Part shown: positions 17,251 to 25,879 of the stretch, piece by piece
Numbering within the stretch: the first letter of the stretch is position 1
Layout: the number at the start of each line of letters is the position of its first letter
NCBI GenBank assembly: GCA_934647945.1
Contig: CAKUFK010000007.1
Location: forward strand, 46,567 to 110,566
Length of the DNA: 64,000 nucleotides
DNA from: an uncultured Eubacteriales bacterium
Lineage (GTDB): Bacteria; Bacillota; Clostridia; Oscillospirales; Acutalibacteraceae
Direction: 5' to 3'
Notes under the pieces: model-generated
Told to the model about the DNA's origin: nothing
Seen by the model: only the letters and a program-made list of their open reading frames with translations
The model's database searches: none
Made by a program: the position numbers and the translations under genes

Positions 17251-18180
17251 CTATTCGGACTTGGTCAAGCCGCGTGTATCCGCCGCATACCATGCGGCGC
17301 CAAGAGCCACCTGATCCCCATCGAACTCCGATACCGCCAACCGGACTTTCCGGCCGGGTATCGGTTGTATGTAAGCCTCGGCAGATGCCAGCAAAACATC
17401 GCTGAACACATCGAAATCCCTGGTCACACTCCCTCCCAGGACCACGATGTCGGGATCGAACAGCTGGTATACCGCCGCGACCGCATAGCCCAGGAGCTCT
17501 GCCGCCTCCCGCACGACCACAGACGCCGGCGGATCCCCCCGCCTTGCCAAGGCATAGACCTCCTTGGCGTCCATCGACCGGCCATACCGCTCCGATGCGA
17601 TGCGGGCCACCGCCGTCCCGGAGGCATAGGCCTCCAGACATCCGCGCCCTCCGCAGGAACAGGGCCGCCCATCCCGTATCACCTTGAAATGGCCCAGCTC
17701 CCCCGCGGCGAATGCGCCTCCGTCCACGATCCGGCGGCCATGCACGAGACCACAGCCCACACCGGTGCTGATGGTGATATATGCCACCAGCTCCCCGCCG
17801 CGGCCCTGCCCGAAAACGCTCTCACACAGGGCGGCCGCGTTGGTGTCGTTTTCCAGCGCCACCGGCAGGCCGAGCGCTTCCTCCAGCATGGCGGTGAGCG
17901 GTTCATCGGCAAATCCCATGGTGGGGATGTACACGATCCGCCCCTGCTTCAGATCCAAAGGCCCGGGACAGGCCACTCCGGCCGCGAGCACGTCGGATAC
18001 CCCGGCGTGCTGGCCGTCCAGAAGGGCCTGGACCGCTTCCGCGATCCGGCCGACCAGCTCCCGGCAGCCGTTTTCCGGCCGGGTCGGCATCGTCTGTTTT
18101 CCTACCGGCCGGAACTCGCGGTCATAAAGCGCCACCGCCGTCTTGGTGCCCCCGATATCCATCCCCAAAAAGTATGCCAT
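17251..18180 (-). CDS. ROK-family sugar kinase (glucokinase-like)
   Basis: A 309-residue ROK kinase with the phosphate-binding motif GMDIGGTKTAVALYD at the N-terminus. It has the catalytic-region signature ENDTNAAALCE, the ROK zinc motif (CSCGGRGCLEAYASG), and AGELGHFKVI before it. It has no helix-turn-helix, so it is an enzyme, not a repressor. An in-frame GTG at 18186 is only four bases from AGGAGG, whereas ATG 18180 is ten bases away; the ATG is preferred. The gene leads the isomerase and GatZ-like genes and lies behind a 37-bp perfect palindrome. The sugar may be a common aldohexose or the ketose made by the neighbouring isomerase. Confidence 0.88.
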   Translation of the reverse strand: MAYFLGMDIGGTKTAVALYDREFRPVGKQTMPTRPENGCRELVGRIAEAVQALLDGQHAGVSDVLAAGVACPGPLDLKQGRIVYIPTMGFADEPLTAMLEEALGLPVALENDTNAAALCESVFGQGRGGELVAYITISTGVGCGLVHGRRIVDGGAFAAGELGHFKVIRDGRPCSCGGRGCLEAYASGTAVARIASERYGRSMDAKEVYALARRGDPPASVVVREAAELLGYAVAAVYQLFDPDIVVLGGSVTRDFDVFSDVLLASAEAYIQPIPGRKVRLAVSEFDGDQVALGAAWYAADTRGLTKSE

Positions 18181-18317
18181 CTTCACACTCCCTCCTTTCC
18201 GGTAACATGCTGCCGTTTCCGCTTCCTTTAAGCTGAAATCCGGAGCGCACGGCCGTCGGAACCCCCATGTGATGAATTCACAACATATCTTTTGGATGCC
18301 CCCCTGTTCTTGTTCAG

Positions 18318-18354
18318 GCCTCTAATTATATCATTTTATGATATAATTAGAGGC
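18318..18354 (-). promoter_or_regulatory. 37-bp perfect palindrome with extended -10; candidate ROK operator
   Basis: Two 17-base arms (18318-18334 and 18338-18354) pair perfectly around TTT. The core AATTATATCAT/ATGATATAATT contains an extended -10 (TGATATAAT) reading toward the ROK kinase. No T-run follows on either strand, so it is not a typical terminator. The same arm recurs at the GH2 and ROK-repressor promoters. It lies between the repressor gene and the kinase operon. Confidence 0.7.
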
Positions 18355-18376
18355 AATAAAACCCGCTCTGTCCCAC

Positions 18377-19609
18377 TTAAATCGCCACATCCTGTTCATC
18401 CATCCCGCCGATGACCTCGTCGGCAAAGGCCATGATGACCCGCTCCGACATGGCGAGCGCCACGCCCTGAGCCGCCGCGTTTTTCCCCATGCCGGAATAC
18501 TGGATTTTTACCGGTATGCTCTTATACACATACCGGGCAATTTCCTCCCGCATGGCCTCTTCATACAAATCGTGCTGGTCGGCCAGGCTGCCGTACATCA
18601 CTACAAGATCCGGATTGAAAAGATTCAGCAGCAGGCTGATGGAAAAGCCGAGGTATTCCCCCATCTGCCTGAAGAGCTCCAGGCACAGCGGATCGCCCTG
18701 TCTGGCGGCGTCCACCAGCATGTGGTAGTTCAGCCCGACCTCATAGGCCGGAACCGCGGACTTCCGGCCGCGGTTGACCTGCTCGATGAAACGGCGCACC
18801 AGCCCCTCTCCCGAAGCGTATTCCTCGAGGCAGCCCCGTTTTCCGCAGACGCAGAGCGCCCCGTTCCGGTCAACGGAGATATGGCCGAGTTCGCCCGCTT
18901 TTCCGTTGGAGCCGATATAGATGGCGCGGTCGACCAGGACCGACATACCGATACCATTGTCGATACGCAGGAGGATTGCATTGTCCGCCGAACCCAGCAT
19001 AGTGGTGCCGAACGCGCGCTCTGCCTCCATAATGCAGTTTGGGTCATGCAGAATCAGGGTGGGAAAGCCGTACCGTTCCTCCACAATTTTCCGAATGGGG
19101 ACATCCTTCCAGTTCTGCACCTGCGGCAGCAGCTCGGAAATCCCGTTGTCGGAATCCACAATGCCCTGCACCGCCAGGCCGATCCCGCAGATATGCTTGT
19201 CGGAATAGGCGCCTACGATCTCATCGAGAAGGCCTGTCAGGGTATCCATGACACAATCGTATGTATTATGGGTGAGATAGCGCATCCATTCCCGGATGAC
19301 CCGCCCCTTGACATCGACGAGCACGCCGCACAGCCCCGAGATGTTCAGATCCACCCCGATAATAAAATAATCGTTGGGGTTGATGTCGAGCTGGAAGGGC
19401 TTGCGCCCAACATTGGTCCGCTGCTTTCCCGTGGGGACGATGAAGCCTTTGTCGCACAGCATGGCCGTAATAGACGAAATGGCGCCCCAGCTGAGCCCCG
19501 TCCTGTCCTGCAGGTCGCGTTTGGAAAGCGGATCGTTATTTTTAATTTCGGAAAGCAGTACGCAAATATTGCTTTTGCGCATCTGAGGTCCGTTGATTGA
19601 AGTACCCAT
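18377..19609 (-). CDS. ROK-family transcriptional repressor (NagC/XylR type)
   Basis: A 410-residue protein. An N-terminal winged helix-turn-helix (LLSEIKNNDPLSKRDLQDRTG, ISSITAMLCDKGFI) is followed by a ROK sugar-binding domain with IIGVDLNISGLCG, HDPNCIMEAERAFG and the zinc motif CVCGKRGCLEEYASG. Family members bind palindromic operators and release them when a sugar or sugar phosphate binds. Its own promoter (19661-19690) and the next two operons carry related palindromes, suggesting autoregulation and control of the kinase and GH2 units. ENDTN of the kinase neighbour is replaced by HDPNC here, consistent with loss of kinase activity. Confidence 0.9.
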   Translation of the reverse strand: MGTSINGPQMRKSNICVLLSEIKNNDPLSKRDLQDRTGLSWGAISSITAMLCDKGFIVPTGKQRTNVGRKPFQLDINPNDYFIIGVDLNISGLCGVLVDVKGRVIREWMRYLTHNTYDCVMDTLTGLLDEIVGAYSDKHICGIGLAVQGIVDSDNGISELLPQVQNWKDVPIRKIVEERYGFPTLILHDPNCIMEAERAFGTTMLGSADNAILLRIDNGIGMSVLVDRAIYIGSNGKAGELGHISVDRNGALCVCGKRGCLEEYASGEGLVRRFIEQVNRGRKSAVPAYEVGLNYHMLVDAARQGDPLCLELFRQMGEYLGFSISLLLNLFNPDLVVMYGSLADQHDLYEEAMREEIARYVYKSIPVKIQYSGMGKNAAAQGVALAMSERVIMAFADEVIGGMDEQDVAI

Positions 19610-19660
19610 TCGCCTGCATCCATTCCTTTAAAATTTAGAAGACCATCGTATTCCCGTCTC

Positions 19661-19690
19661 TATTATATCATTGTAAAATATAAAGTGCAA
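19661..19690 (-). promoter_or_regulatory. ROK repressor promoter overlapping a palindromic site
   Basis: TTGCAC (19685-19690) and TATAAT (19662-19667) on minus are 17 bases apart. A TG one base upstream makes an extended -10. The arm TATTATATCAT (19661-19671) is followed after three bases by a partly matching arm ending at 19685, so an autoregulatory site would cover the -10. Confidence 0.7.
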
Positions 19691-19781
19691 GCCCTGAGAT
19701 GGGAGTGGTTTTATACCGAGCTGTGATTGTTTTTCATTTCCTACACGGCCCATAGTCCCTCCCAGGGGCGGTCAATCGCCA

Positions 19782-21440
19782 CTAAGCCCCAAAAAGCTCT
19801 TCAATTTTATCGTTTATCCGCCGGCGCAGGTCCAGCATCTTCTCTGCCGTACAGGGATAGGCGGTCAGGGTCACCGGTTCTTCCGCCTCCACCAGTGCCG
19901 CCGTCTCCTCGCGGGACAGCGCCGTCTCAAGCAGGGAGAGAGCCCGCAGATCCTGCAAGCCCTCGAAAAAGACAAACTGCCGGATGGAGGGGACCGGCTG
20001 GCCATCCGGGCCGGGATAAACCAGATAGGCGTCGCCCGCGGGGAAGGCGTCCTCCGCCCCCGTCTCCCGGTAGGGGTCGACGGCATGGCGGGAATACTGG
20101 CTGTACCAGAAATTGTATCCCCATTGCAGGAAGCCTTCGATGCGGTACAGATAAAGCTGGGTACCCAAGATACGGGTACGGCAGGAGGGCATGGCCATAA
20201 AGCGGTTGCTCACATCCCGCGACTGGGCGCAGCAGGTATACGTCCACAGTGGCCGCACCCCATGGTCCAGAAAGGGGGCAAGATGGTCGATGGAGGGTAC
20301 GGGCCGTTGCAGCAGGCCCTTTTCATAAAAGGCATAGTCGGAAAGGGCGTCGATGATGGAACAGCCCTCCAGCTCTTCCCGCAGCAGCGCGGCGGCGCGG
20401 GCATAGCTGTCCAACGCGGACAGGCTTGGCTCATCGGACAGATGGAAATAGCAGCGGGCCAAGCGGCCGGTTTCATCCAGATGGGCGCGCAGCGCCCGCA
20501 GAAACGCCCGGAGAAACGCCTCATAAGCAGGAGAGGCCGCATCCGTCTCCCAGCCGAACAGCCGTTCCTCCCGGCCGTCGCGCAGGCCCATGATTTTGGG
20601 CGCGTGGCCCGCCCCCCACTGGGTAAACAGGTGAGAGATTTCAAATTGGGAGATACCGCAATCCTCCGCCAAGGCCATATACCTGTCCAGCTTGTCAAAG
20701 CCGAAGCGATATCCGGTTTCCTGTACATACACGTCCACCAACTGTGCCGTGGGGCGCTCCCCGCCCACCTGCGTATCCAGAGGAGGAGTGAACACGGGGG
20801 TAAGCAGCAAGTTGATGCCAAAGGCAGCGGCGTTGCGCATGTAGCTGCCGAGAATGGCCCAGTGCTCCTCGCTGAACACGGGCACCCGATACCAGGTGGC
20901 CAAGCAGTCCACGTGGAACCAGCCGCTGTTGGTCAGGATCTGCGGGGGCAGGCTGGCGGGCAGCACATGCAGGCGGAACACGACCTCTGCCAGCTCCTCC
21001 TCCGACTGGCCGGAGAGGGTATCGGCACGGAACAGCCGCACCCGGACAGGCACGTCGCCGGCGGGCGCGTCTTCCGGTACGGTGAGGGACACCCACAGGC
21101 AGCGCCACTGGCCGGCCACCACCCGCATCTCTTCCCGGTGGGGATACAGAGGATCCGGATAGAGACCGGGCGTTGTGCGCAGATAGTTGCCGTCGGGGTT
21201 CCGGTAACAGGGGAGGGTGACGGGCACCAGCCCCACCTCATAGAGCTCCACCGGCACAGACAGGGCGCACTGCGCATGGGCCCGGAGGACGACACGCTCC
21301 TCGTCCAGCGCACGGCAGGCGATTTGAAACGATACCCGCTCACCACGCAAGGCAGCCAGAGACGCGGTCTCCTCAGCGGTCAGCTCTTCATCGGGAAACA
21401 CCTTTTCCAGTGAACTGAGCGTCCGGACAGCGATAGCCAT
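19782..21440 (-). CDS. DUF4091 / GH123-like glycoside hydrolase
   Basis: A 552-residue protein with an N-terminal beta-sandwich (LAALRGERVSFQIACRAL, PEDAPAGDVPVRVRLF) and a barrel domain. The barrel carries the CYFHLSDEPSL motif of GH123/DUF4091 proteins, and its C-terminal end reads AFPAGDAYLVYPGPDG ... LQDLRAL. In GH123 the adjacent Asp-Glu pair catalyses substrate-assisted hydrolysis of N-acetylgalactosaminides; here the DE of SDEP fits that role by analogy. No signal peptide is seen. GGGGGAG precedes the ATG. It lies upstream of the ROK repressor on the same strand but has its own promoter. Activity on GalNAc is plausible but not shown. Confidence 0.8.
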   Translation of the reverse strand: MAIAVRTLSSLEKVFPDEELTAEETASLAALRGERVSFQIACRALDEERVVLRAHAQCALSVPVELYEVGLVPVTLPCYRNPDGNYLRTTPGLYPDPLYPHREEMRVVAGQWRCLWVSLTVPEDAPAGDVPVRVRLFRADTLSGQSEEELAEVVFRLHVLPASLPPQILTNSGWFHVDCLATWYRVPVFSEEHWAILGSYMRNAAAFGINLLLTPVFTPPLDTQVGGERPTAQLVDVYVQETGYRFGFDKLDRYMALAEDCGISQFEISHLFTQWGAGHAPKIMGLRDGREERLFGWETDAASPAYEAFLRAFLRALRAHLDETGRLARCYFHLSDEPSLSALDSYARAAALLREELEGCSIIDALSDYAFYEKGLLQRPVPSIDHLAPFLDHGVRPLWTYTCCAQSRDVSNRFMAMPSCRTRILGTQLYLYRIEGFLQWGYNFWYSQYSRHAVDPYRETGAEDAFPAGDAYLVYPGPDGQPVPSIRQFVFFEGLQDLRALSLLETALSREETAALVEAEEPVTLTAYPCTAEKMLDLRRRINDKIEELFGA

Positions 21441-21473
21441 GGGACAACTCCCCCTTCGGTTGGTTTTGGGTTC

Positions 21474-21479
21474 AGTATA
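21474..21479 (-). promoter_or_regulatory. Extended -10 promoter of the DUF4091 gene
   Basis: TGGTATACT on minus gives an extended -10, with TATACT at 21474-21479. A weak TGGACG lies 16 bases upstream as -35. The start codon is about 35 bases downstream. Confidence 0.45.
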
Positions 21480-21655
21480 CCAGCTTCCCCCCCTCTCGTC
21501 CAGCGCGGATAGGAGATTTTACGATTTTCTCATTCCGCGGGCTTTTTGAGAATTCGACAGTGGGGCCGTCCCGTTTCGCCGGCCCCGCCCAGACCGCCCA
21601 AAAGTGGCTTTCAGAGGGAAACGCAAGAAAAACGCAGGGGATGTTGAACGGATCT

Positions 21656-21714
21656 TACCATCCATAATCCATGAACGGGATGGTTCCGGCAGACCCCTTG
21701 CTGCCGGTTTTTTT
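21656..21714 (+). ncRNA. Possible small structured RNA ending in an intrinsic terminator
   Basis: On plus, a 7-bp stem (ACCATCC with GGATGGT) is followed at once by a second stem (CCGGCAG 21686-21692, CTGCCGG 21701-21707) and seven Ts (21708-21714). The second part is a textbook intrinsic terminator, but no plus-strand gene precedes it; flanking genes are on minus. No convincing promoter was found upstream. It could end a short RNA, or be a relic. Confidence 0.35.
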
Positions 21715-21740
21715 AAAAAACGGCCGATGGAATCCTCCTG

Positions 21741-21796
21741 CCTTCAACGGAAAAATGGGATGAATGATGGCATTCATCCCATTTTTCCGTTGAAGG
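21741..21796. repeat. Perfect 26-bp inverted repeat with 4-base loop
   Basis: Arms 21741-21766 and 21771-21796 are exact reverse complements around ATGG. The arms begin CCTTCAACGG and end GGGATGAATG. No T-run follows directly on either strand. It lies 170 bases downstream of ridA on minus. The rest of the 21441-21966 gap shows only the promoter and hairpin listed separately. It may be an RNA 3' end, a MITE-like remnant or a protein-binding site. Confidence 0.75.
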
Positions 21797-21966
21797 GCGC
21801 ATCCGGCTTCCTGCAAAACAAGAGCGGAATCAGAGAACAATAGGAATCTGCAAGGTGCCGTGACCCGGCGTTCTCCGTACTGTATTAAGCTCTCCGGCAC
21901 GCTGAAGCGGGACCGTCCGTCCTATTTGCCGTCCTGCTGCCTCATTCCGGCCGCATCCCTGGCCGT

Positions 21967-22338
21967 TTATGTTTCGGCAATCAGTTCCACCTCGACGAGC
22001 ACGTTTTTTGGGAGCTGCCTGACCGCGACGCAGGATCGGGCCGGGCGGCCGGTAAAGTATCGCTCATAGACCGCATTGAACGCGGCAAAATCCCCCATGT
22101 CGGCCAGGAAGCAGGTGGTCTTGACCACCCGGTCAAACCCGCTGCCCGCCGCCTCCAGCAGCGCGCCGAGGTTTTTCATAACCTGCTCGGCCTGCCCCTC
22201 GATGGTCTCCGCCTCCACCGTTCCCGATTCTGGGTTGATGGCGATCTGGCCCGAAGTGAAGAGGAGCCCTCCCGCCAACATGGCCTGGGAATAGGGGCCG
22301 ATCGCCTCGGGCGCTTTCTCGGTATGGATGATCTGCAT
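21967..22338 (-). CDS. RidA-family enamine/imine deaminase
   Basis: A 123-residue protein of the YjgF/YER057c/UK114 family. RidA hydrolyses reactive 2-aminoacrylate and related enamines in the cytoplasm. Family residues are clear: APEAIGPYSQAMLAGGLLFTSGQI near the start, VVKTTCFLADMGDFAAFN in the middle, and RSCVAVRQLPKNVLVEVELIA with the conserved Arg at the end. The start is chosen from AAAGGAGG eight bases upstream. It lies 97 bases downstream of dut on minus and may share its operon; a GAACCGGTTC dyad lies in the gap. Confidence 0.93.
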   Translation of the reverse strand: MQIIHTEKAPEAIGPYSQAMLAGGLLFTSGQIAINPESGTVEAETIEGQAEQVMKNLGALLEAAGSGFDRVVKTTCFLADMGDFAAFNAVYERYFTGRPARSCVAVRQLPKNVLVEVELIAET

Positions 22339-22434
22339 ATGGTTTCCTCCTTTTTTATATACCAAAATTGTCGAACCGGTTCGCTCCCCCACTTCTCCCG
22401 GAAATGGGGACATGCGTCCCTTCCGCCGGGGACT

Positions 22435-22875
22435 TTACAGCCGCCCCGTCGAACCGAAGCCGCCGGCGCCCCGCTCGGTCTCCTCCAAGGTATCGGCCTC
22501 CACAAGCTCAGGCCGGCAGATCGGCATGACCACCAATTGGGCGATCCGTTCCCCGGGATGCAGATCGTAGGGCACCGCCGACTGGTTGATCAGCCCCACC
22601 CGGATCTCCCCGGTGTAATCGCTGTCGATCACCCCCACGCCGTTCGAGAGGCCGATGCCATGTTTGACCGCCAGCCCACTGCGGGCGAAGACCAGCCCCA
22701 CCGTGTCCGGGGAGGGCAGGCCGATGGCGATACCGGTGGGGACGCTGACCAGCGCCCCGGGCGGGAGGGTCATGGGTTCGTCCAGCACCGCGCGTAGGTC
22801 CAGTCCGGCGCTGCCCGGTGTTCCCCGCACGGGCAGCTCGGCCCGGGGATCGGTTTTTTTAATTTTCAACTTCAT
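22435..22875 (-). CDS. dut: dUTP diphosphatase
   Basis: A 146-residue trimeric-type dUTPase converting dUTP to dUMP and pyrophosphate. The five motifs are present: GSAGLDLRA (1), ARSGLAVKHG (2), GVIDSDYTGEIRVGLIN (3), GERIAQLVV (4) and RGAGGFGSTG (5). The catalytic Asp lies in motif 1 and the uracil-binding stretch in motif 3. Its ATG overlaps the TGA of the upstream nucleotidyltransferase gene (ATGA), so translation is probably coupled. Confidence 0.95.
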   Translation of the reverse strand: MKLKIKKTDPRAELPVRGTPGSAGLDLRAVLDEPMTLPPGALVSVPTGIAIGLPSPDTVGLVFARSGLAVKHGIGLSNGVGVIDSDYTGEIRVGLINQSAVPYDLHPGERIAQLVVMPICRPELVEADTLEETERGAGGFGSTGRL

Positions 22876-23762
22876 GTCGGATTCCCGCCTTTCCTGATTC
22901 GTTTGAACTCGTCCTGCATATACCGTAGATACCGCATCATATGGCCGTCCTCGCTCACGGGATACGCATAACCGAAATGCGCCCCCACCTCCCCGCCCAG
23001 CTCGCGGAAAAGGGCGCAGGCAGTGAAAACCGCCTCCCAGAAGTGGGCGTAGTCCCCATCCGGGTAGGTTTTGCGGTAACGTTCATACCGTTCCGGAGAG
23101 AGATATTTCCGGAACTGTTTTCCCCACATCCCCACCGAAACGGTAAAGTCCGTCTCGATACCGATGCGCCAGGCCGTCATGTTTTCCAGCTCCGGCAGTA
23201 CCACGCCGGTATACATCCGCATGGCGTAAGGGAGTTGGTCCCGCACGATCCCTTTGGCCACGTTGTTCAGACACCACCAAAACTCGTTGCAGCAGCCGTC
23301 GTAATGGGACTTGCTCGGCCTTTGAATCCGGTAACCGGTGTCGTCGGACGGCGGCAGGGCAGGGAGGATCCCATCCTTATCGAGGAGGGGCAGCGTCAGG
23401 GTGTCGGTCCCATAGCCCTCCAGGGCGGCCTCCGCCGTCTCGATGTGCAGATCGATGCGGGTGAAATCGGTGAAAAGCATCAGCCAGGTATAGGAGCGGC
23501 TGAAATCGTGGCCGATTCCCCAGCCCAGATCGTTGGAATCCGGTTCCTGGACGATAGCCGGCTCCCCGAAGACGGATATCCACCCTTTATCCGCCAGGAA
23601 CGAGGCCGTTTCCTCCACCACGTAGACCACATCGTAATCCCGGTAGGGATCCTTTGCCACACGGGGATTGGCGCGGGAACCATTCAGATAGGCTGCCCGG
23701 ATCCGGCCGTCCGCCTTCGCGACGCCGAGGATGAGGTCCATCATCTCCTGTTCGCTTCTCAT
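22872..23762 (-). CDS. Aminoglycoside 6-adenylyltransferase-like (ANT(6)/AadE family) protein
   Basis: A 296-residue protein of the streptomycin adenylyltransferase family. It has the nucleotidyltransferase core YLNGSRANP and the acidic KDPYRDYDVVYVV motif. Downstream it has FTDFTRIDLHI, GCCNEFWWCLNNVAKGI and a C-terminal helical half. True ANT(6) enzymes adenylylate the streptomycin 6-hydroxyl, but chromosomal relatives are often not resistance genes. It overlaps dut and lies 17 bases after a U32 gene in an ordinary chromosomal operon, with no mobile element next to it. Resistance is therefore not assumed. Confidence 0.8.
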   Translation of the reverse strand: MRSEQEMMDLILGVAKADGRIRAAYLNGSRANPRVAKDPYRDYDVVYVVEETASFLADKGWISVFGEPAIVQEPDSNDLGWGIGHDFSRSYTWLMLFTDFTRIDLHIETAEAALEGYGTDTLTLPLLDKDGILPALPPSDDTGYRIQRPSKSHYDGCCNEFWWCLNNVAKGIVRDQLPYAMRMYTGVVLPELENMTAWRIGIETDFTVSVGMWGKQFRKYLSPERYERYRKTYPDGDYAHFWEAVFTACALFRELGGEVGAHFGYAYPVSEDGHMMRYLRYMQDEFKRIRKGGNPT

Positions 23763-23779
23763 AATCGGTCCCCTTTCTC

Positions 23780-25879
23780 TTACAATACGCCCCGGGTGTA
23801 GAGCCCCCGGGTGTAGGACGGGGGCGGGGCGTCCGCCCCCGTCCGGTAATCCCGCAGGATACGGGAGACGGCCGCCGGTGTCTCGTCGGTAAAATGCAGA
23901 TACAGGAAATCCAGCGGCGGCAGGGCAGAAAGGCGGTCCGCCAGATACAGGGGGACGGCATTGAGCAGTTCGGTCCCGCCGCTGCCGCAGGCCAGCGGAA
24001 AAGTGACGCCTTTTCGGTCGGTCAGGGAGCAGCCCCGTCCTCCGGCGCAGCCGGCGGCCATCTGCCGCGGGCAGTCCCGCAGCAGCATGAGCGGCTGCCG
24101 CCCATACGCAAAAAGCCCTGTCGGCAGGGGCGGGTCCAGCGCAAAGGCCATCTGCCCGAAGGTCAGCTCCATTGACAGCATTACAGCGGACAGGCCGTCT
24201 CCGGCCATGGCGCAAAGCGCGTCGCGGTTGCACAGGTTGAGCCCGAAACCGCCGACGGGGGCCAGCCCGGCCCGCAGTGCCAGCCCGACAGCGTCGGCAT
24301 GGCCGCACAAGGCGAACGAGGCGCCATTTGCCCTGGCTTTTTGGAGGGCGGACAGTACGGATTCCTCCCGGCCGAACAGGGCCCGGGGAACCTCCACCCC
24401 GACGGCCTGCCCGTCCGGGGACGGCGCCTCCCATGCGCCCAGCGGCAGCAGCCATCCGTCCGCCCCTGGAACAAGCTGCTCGGGACGAGCGGCCCGGGCC
24501 AGCAAAAACGGCCGGGAGCCGGGCTGGAAGGGCGGCGGTGCGGAAAGGGGCGCAGACGGGCGGGCGGCCGCGTCGAACCCGACGGCCTGTGGTTCGCCCC
24601 GCAGCGCTTCCAGGCCGGACAGCGCCTCCCTCCTCAAGGCATTGAGGGCAGAGAGCGGCAGGGACAACCCCTCCCCGACCCAGCAGTCCATTTTCCGGGT
24701 GAAAAAGGGGGTACCGCCGGTCTTTTGAAGCTGCGCCGCGGCGCGTTCCGGTTCTAGCGGCCGGGTCAGCGCGGGTGCGGGCGCCGGCCCCTTCGCCACC
24801 GCCGTATGGATGCCGTCGGTCACGGACAGGGAGGCCGGATGGCCGTCCTCCACCTGCAGGCGCCAGTCCACCGCCACCCGCGGCTTCTCCCGGTCATACA
24901 GCCGCGCCAGCCGCGCGAGGGTGGCGGTATCGGCCGCAGCGACGTCCTCCTTCCGCCGGGATCCCAGCAGCTCCCGGTCCCGCCGTCCGATGAAATAACC
25001 ATCGGTAAATCCGGATCTTGAAAATACATTTTGTAAATCCTCTAAAAGGGACTCCTCGGGGGATTTTCCCCGGACCAGGGCCGCGAACACCGCGGTGGCG
25101 GCAGCCACATATTCGGGCCGTTTCATCCGGCCCTCGATTTTGAGAGACGCGACCCCCAGACGGGAAAGGGTGTCCACATGCTCCCGCAGGCAGAGATCCT
25201 TGAGGGAGAGGACCCGCTCCTCCGGTCCCGGCTGGTGCCCGGCCGCGAAGGGCAGGCGGCAGGGCTGGGCGCACAGGCCCCGGTTGCCGCTGCGCCCACC
25301 GAGCAGCGCCGAGAGATAACACTGGCCGGATACGCTCCGGCAGAGGGCGCCGTGGACAAATACCTCCAGCTCACAGCCGAGGCCCGCGCAGGCGGCGATT
25401 TCCTCCGCCGACATCTCCCTGGCCAGGACCACCCGGCCAAAGCCGGCTTCCCGCAGCCGCGCGACCCCCTCGGGAGTGTGGCAGGAGAGCTGGGTGGAGG
25501 CATGCAGGGGCATCTCCGGGGCGGCGGCGCGCAGACGCCGGGCGAGGCCCCTGTCCTGCACGATCAACGCATCCACCCCAGCCCGGCAGGCCTCTTCCGC
25601 CAGGCACAGGGCGTCGTCCATCTCGTCGTCCTGAATCAGGGTGTTCATGGCCAGATACACCCGCGCCCCCCGGACATGACAAAAAGCCACCGCCTCCCGC
25701 AGTGAGGCGGTGGCTCCGCCGGAGGTTTCCCCGGCCGAAAAATTGGCAGCGTTCTGCCTGGCACTGAACCGTGTCGCACCGAGATATACCGCATCTGCGC
25801 CGCCGAACACCGCCGCACGGAGAGCGTCCATAGAACCGGCCGGGGCCAGCACTTCGGGCCGGCTTTGCCGCTGTGTCAT
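23780..25879 (-). CDS. U32 peptidase-family protein with DUF3656-like region (RlhA/YhbU-type)
   Basis: A 699-residue member of the U32 family. The N-terminal TIM-barrel region begins PEVLAPAGSMDALRAAVFGGADAVYLG. It contains VFVHGALCRSVSGQCYLSALLGGRSGNRGLCAQPCR, split here as VHGALCRSVSGQCYLSALL and SGNRGLCAQPCR, whose cysteines match the Fe-S ligands of RlhA/TrhP-type RNA hydroxylation enzymes. A long C-terminal extension (from about 330) resembles DUF3656. Family annotation as a peptidase is historical; RNA modification is the better-supported role in RlhA. Start ATG 25879 overlaps the zapA stop (ATGA). Confidence 0.85.
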   Translation of the reverse strand: MTQRQSRPEVLAPAGSMDALRAAVFGGADAVYLGATRFSARQNAANFSAGETSGGATASLREAVAFCHVRGARVYLAMNTLIQDDEMDDALCLAEEACRAGVDALIVQDRGLARRLRAAAPEMPLHASTQLSCHTPEGVARLREAGFGRVVLAREMSAEEIAACAGLGCELEVFVHGALCRSVSGQCYLSALLGGRSGNRGLCAQPCRLPFAAGHQPGPEERVLSLKDLCLREHVDTLSRLGVASLKIEGRMKRPEYVAAATAVFAALVRGKSPEESLLEDLQNVFSRSGFTDGYFIGRRDRELLGSRRKEDVAAADTATLARLARLYDREKPRVAVDWRLQVEDGHPASLSVTDGIHTAVAKGPAPAPALTRPLEPERAAAQLQKTGGTPFFTRKMDCWVGEGLSLPLSALNALRREALSGLEALRGEPQAVGFDAAARPSAPLSAPPPFQPGSRPFLLARAARPEQLVPGADGWLLPLGAWEAPSPDGQAVGVEVPRALFGREESVLSALQKARANGASFALCGHADAVGLALRAGLAPVGGFGLNLCNRDALCAMAGDGLSAVMLSMELTFGQMAFALDPPLPTGLFAYGRQPLMLLRDCPRQMAAGCAGGRGCSLTDRKGVTFPLACGSGGTELLNAVPLYLADRLSALPPLDFLYLHFTDETPAAVSRILRDYRTGADAPPPSYTRGLYTRGVL

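Noticed and set aside
18318..18354. Intrinsic terminator
   Set aside because: The stem is AT-rich and no T-run follows on either strand; its arm recurs at promoters.
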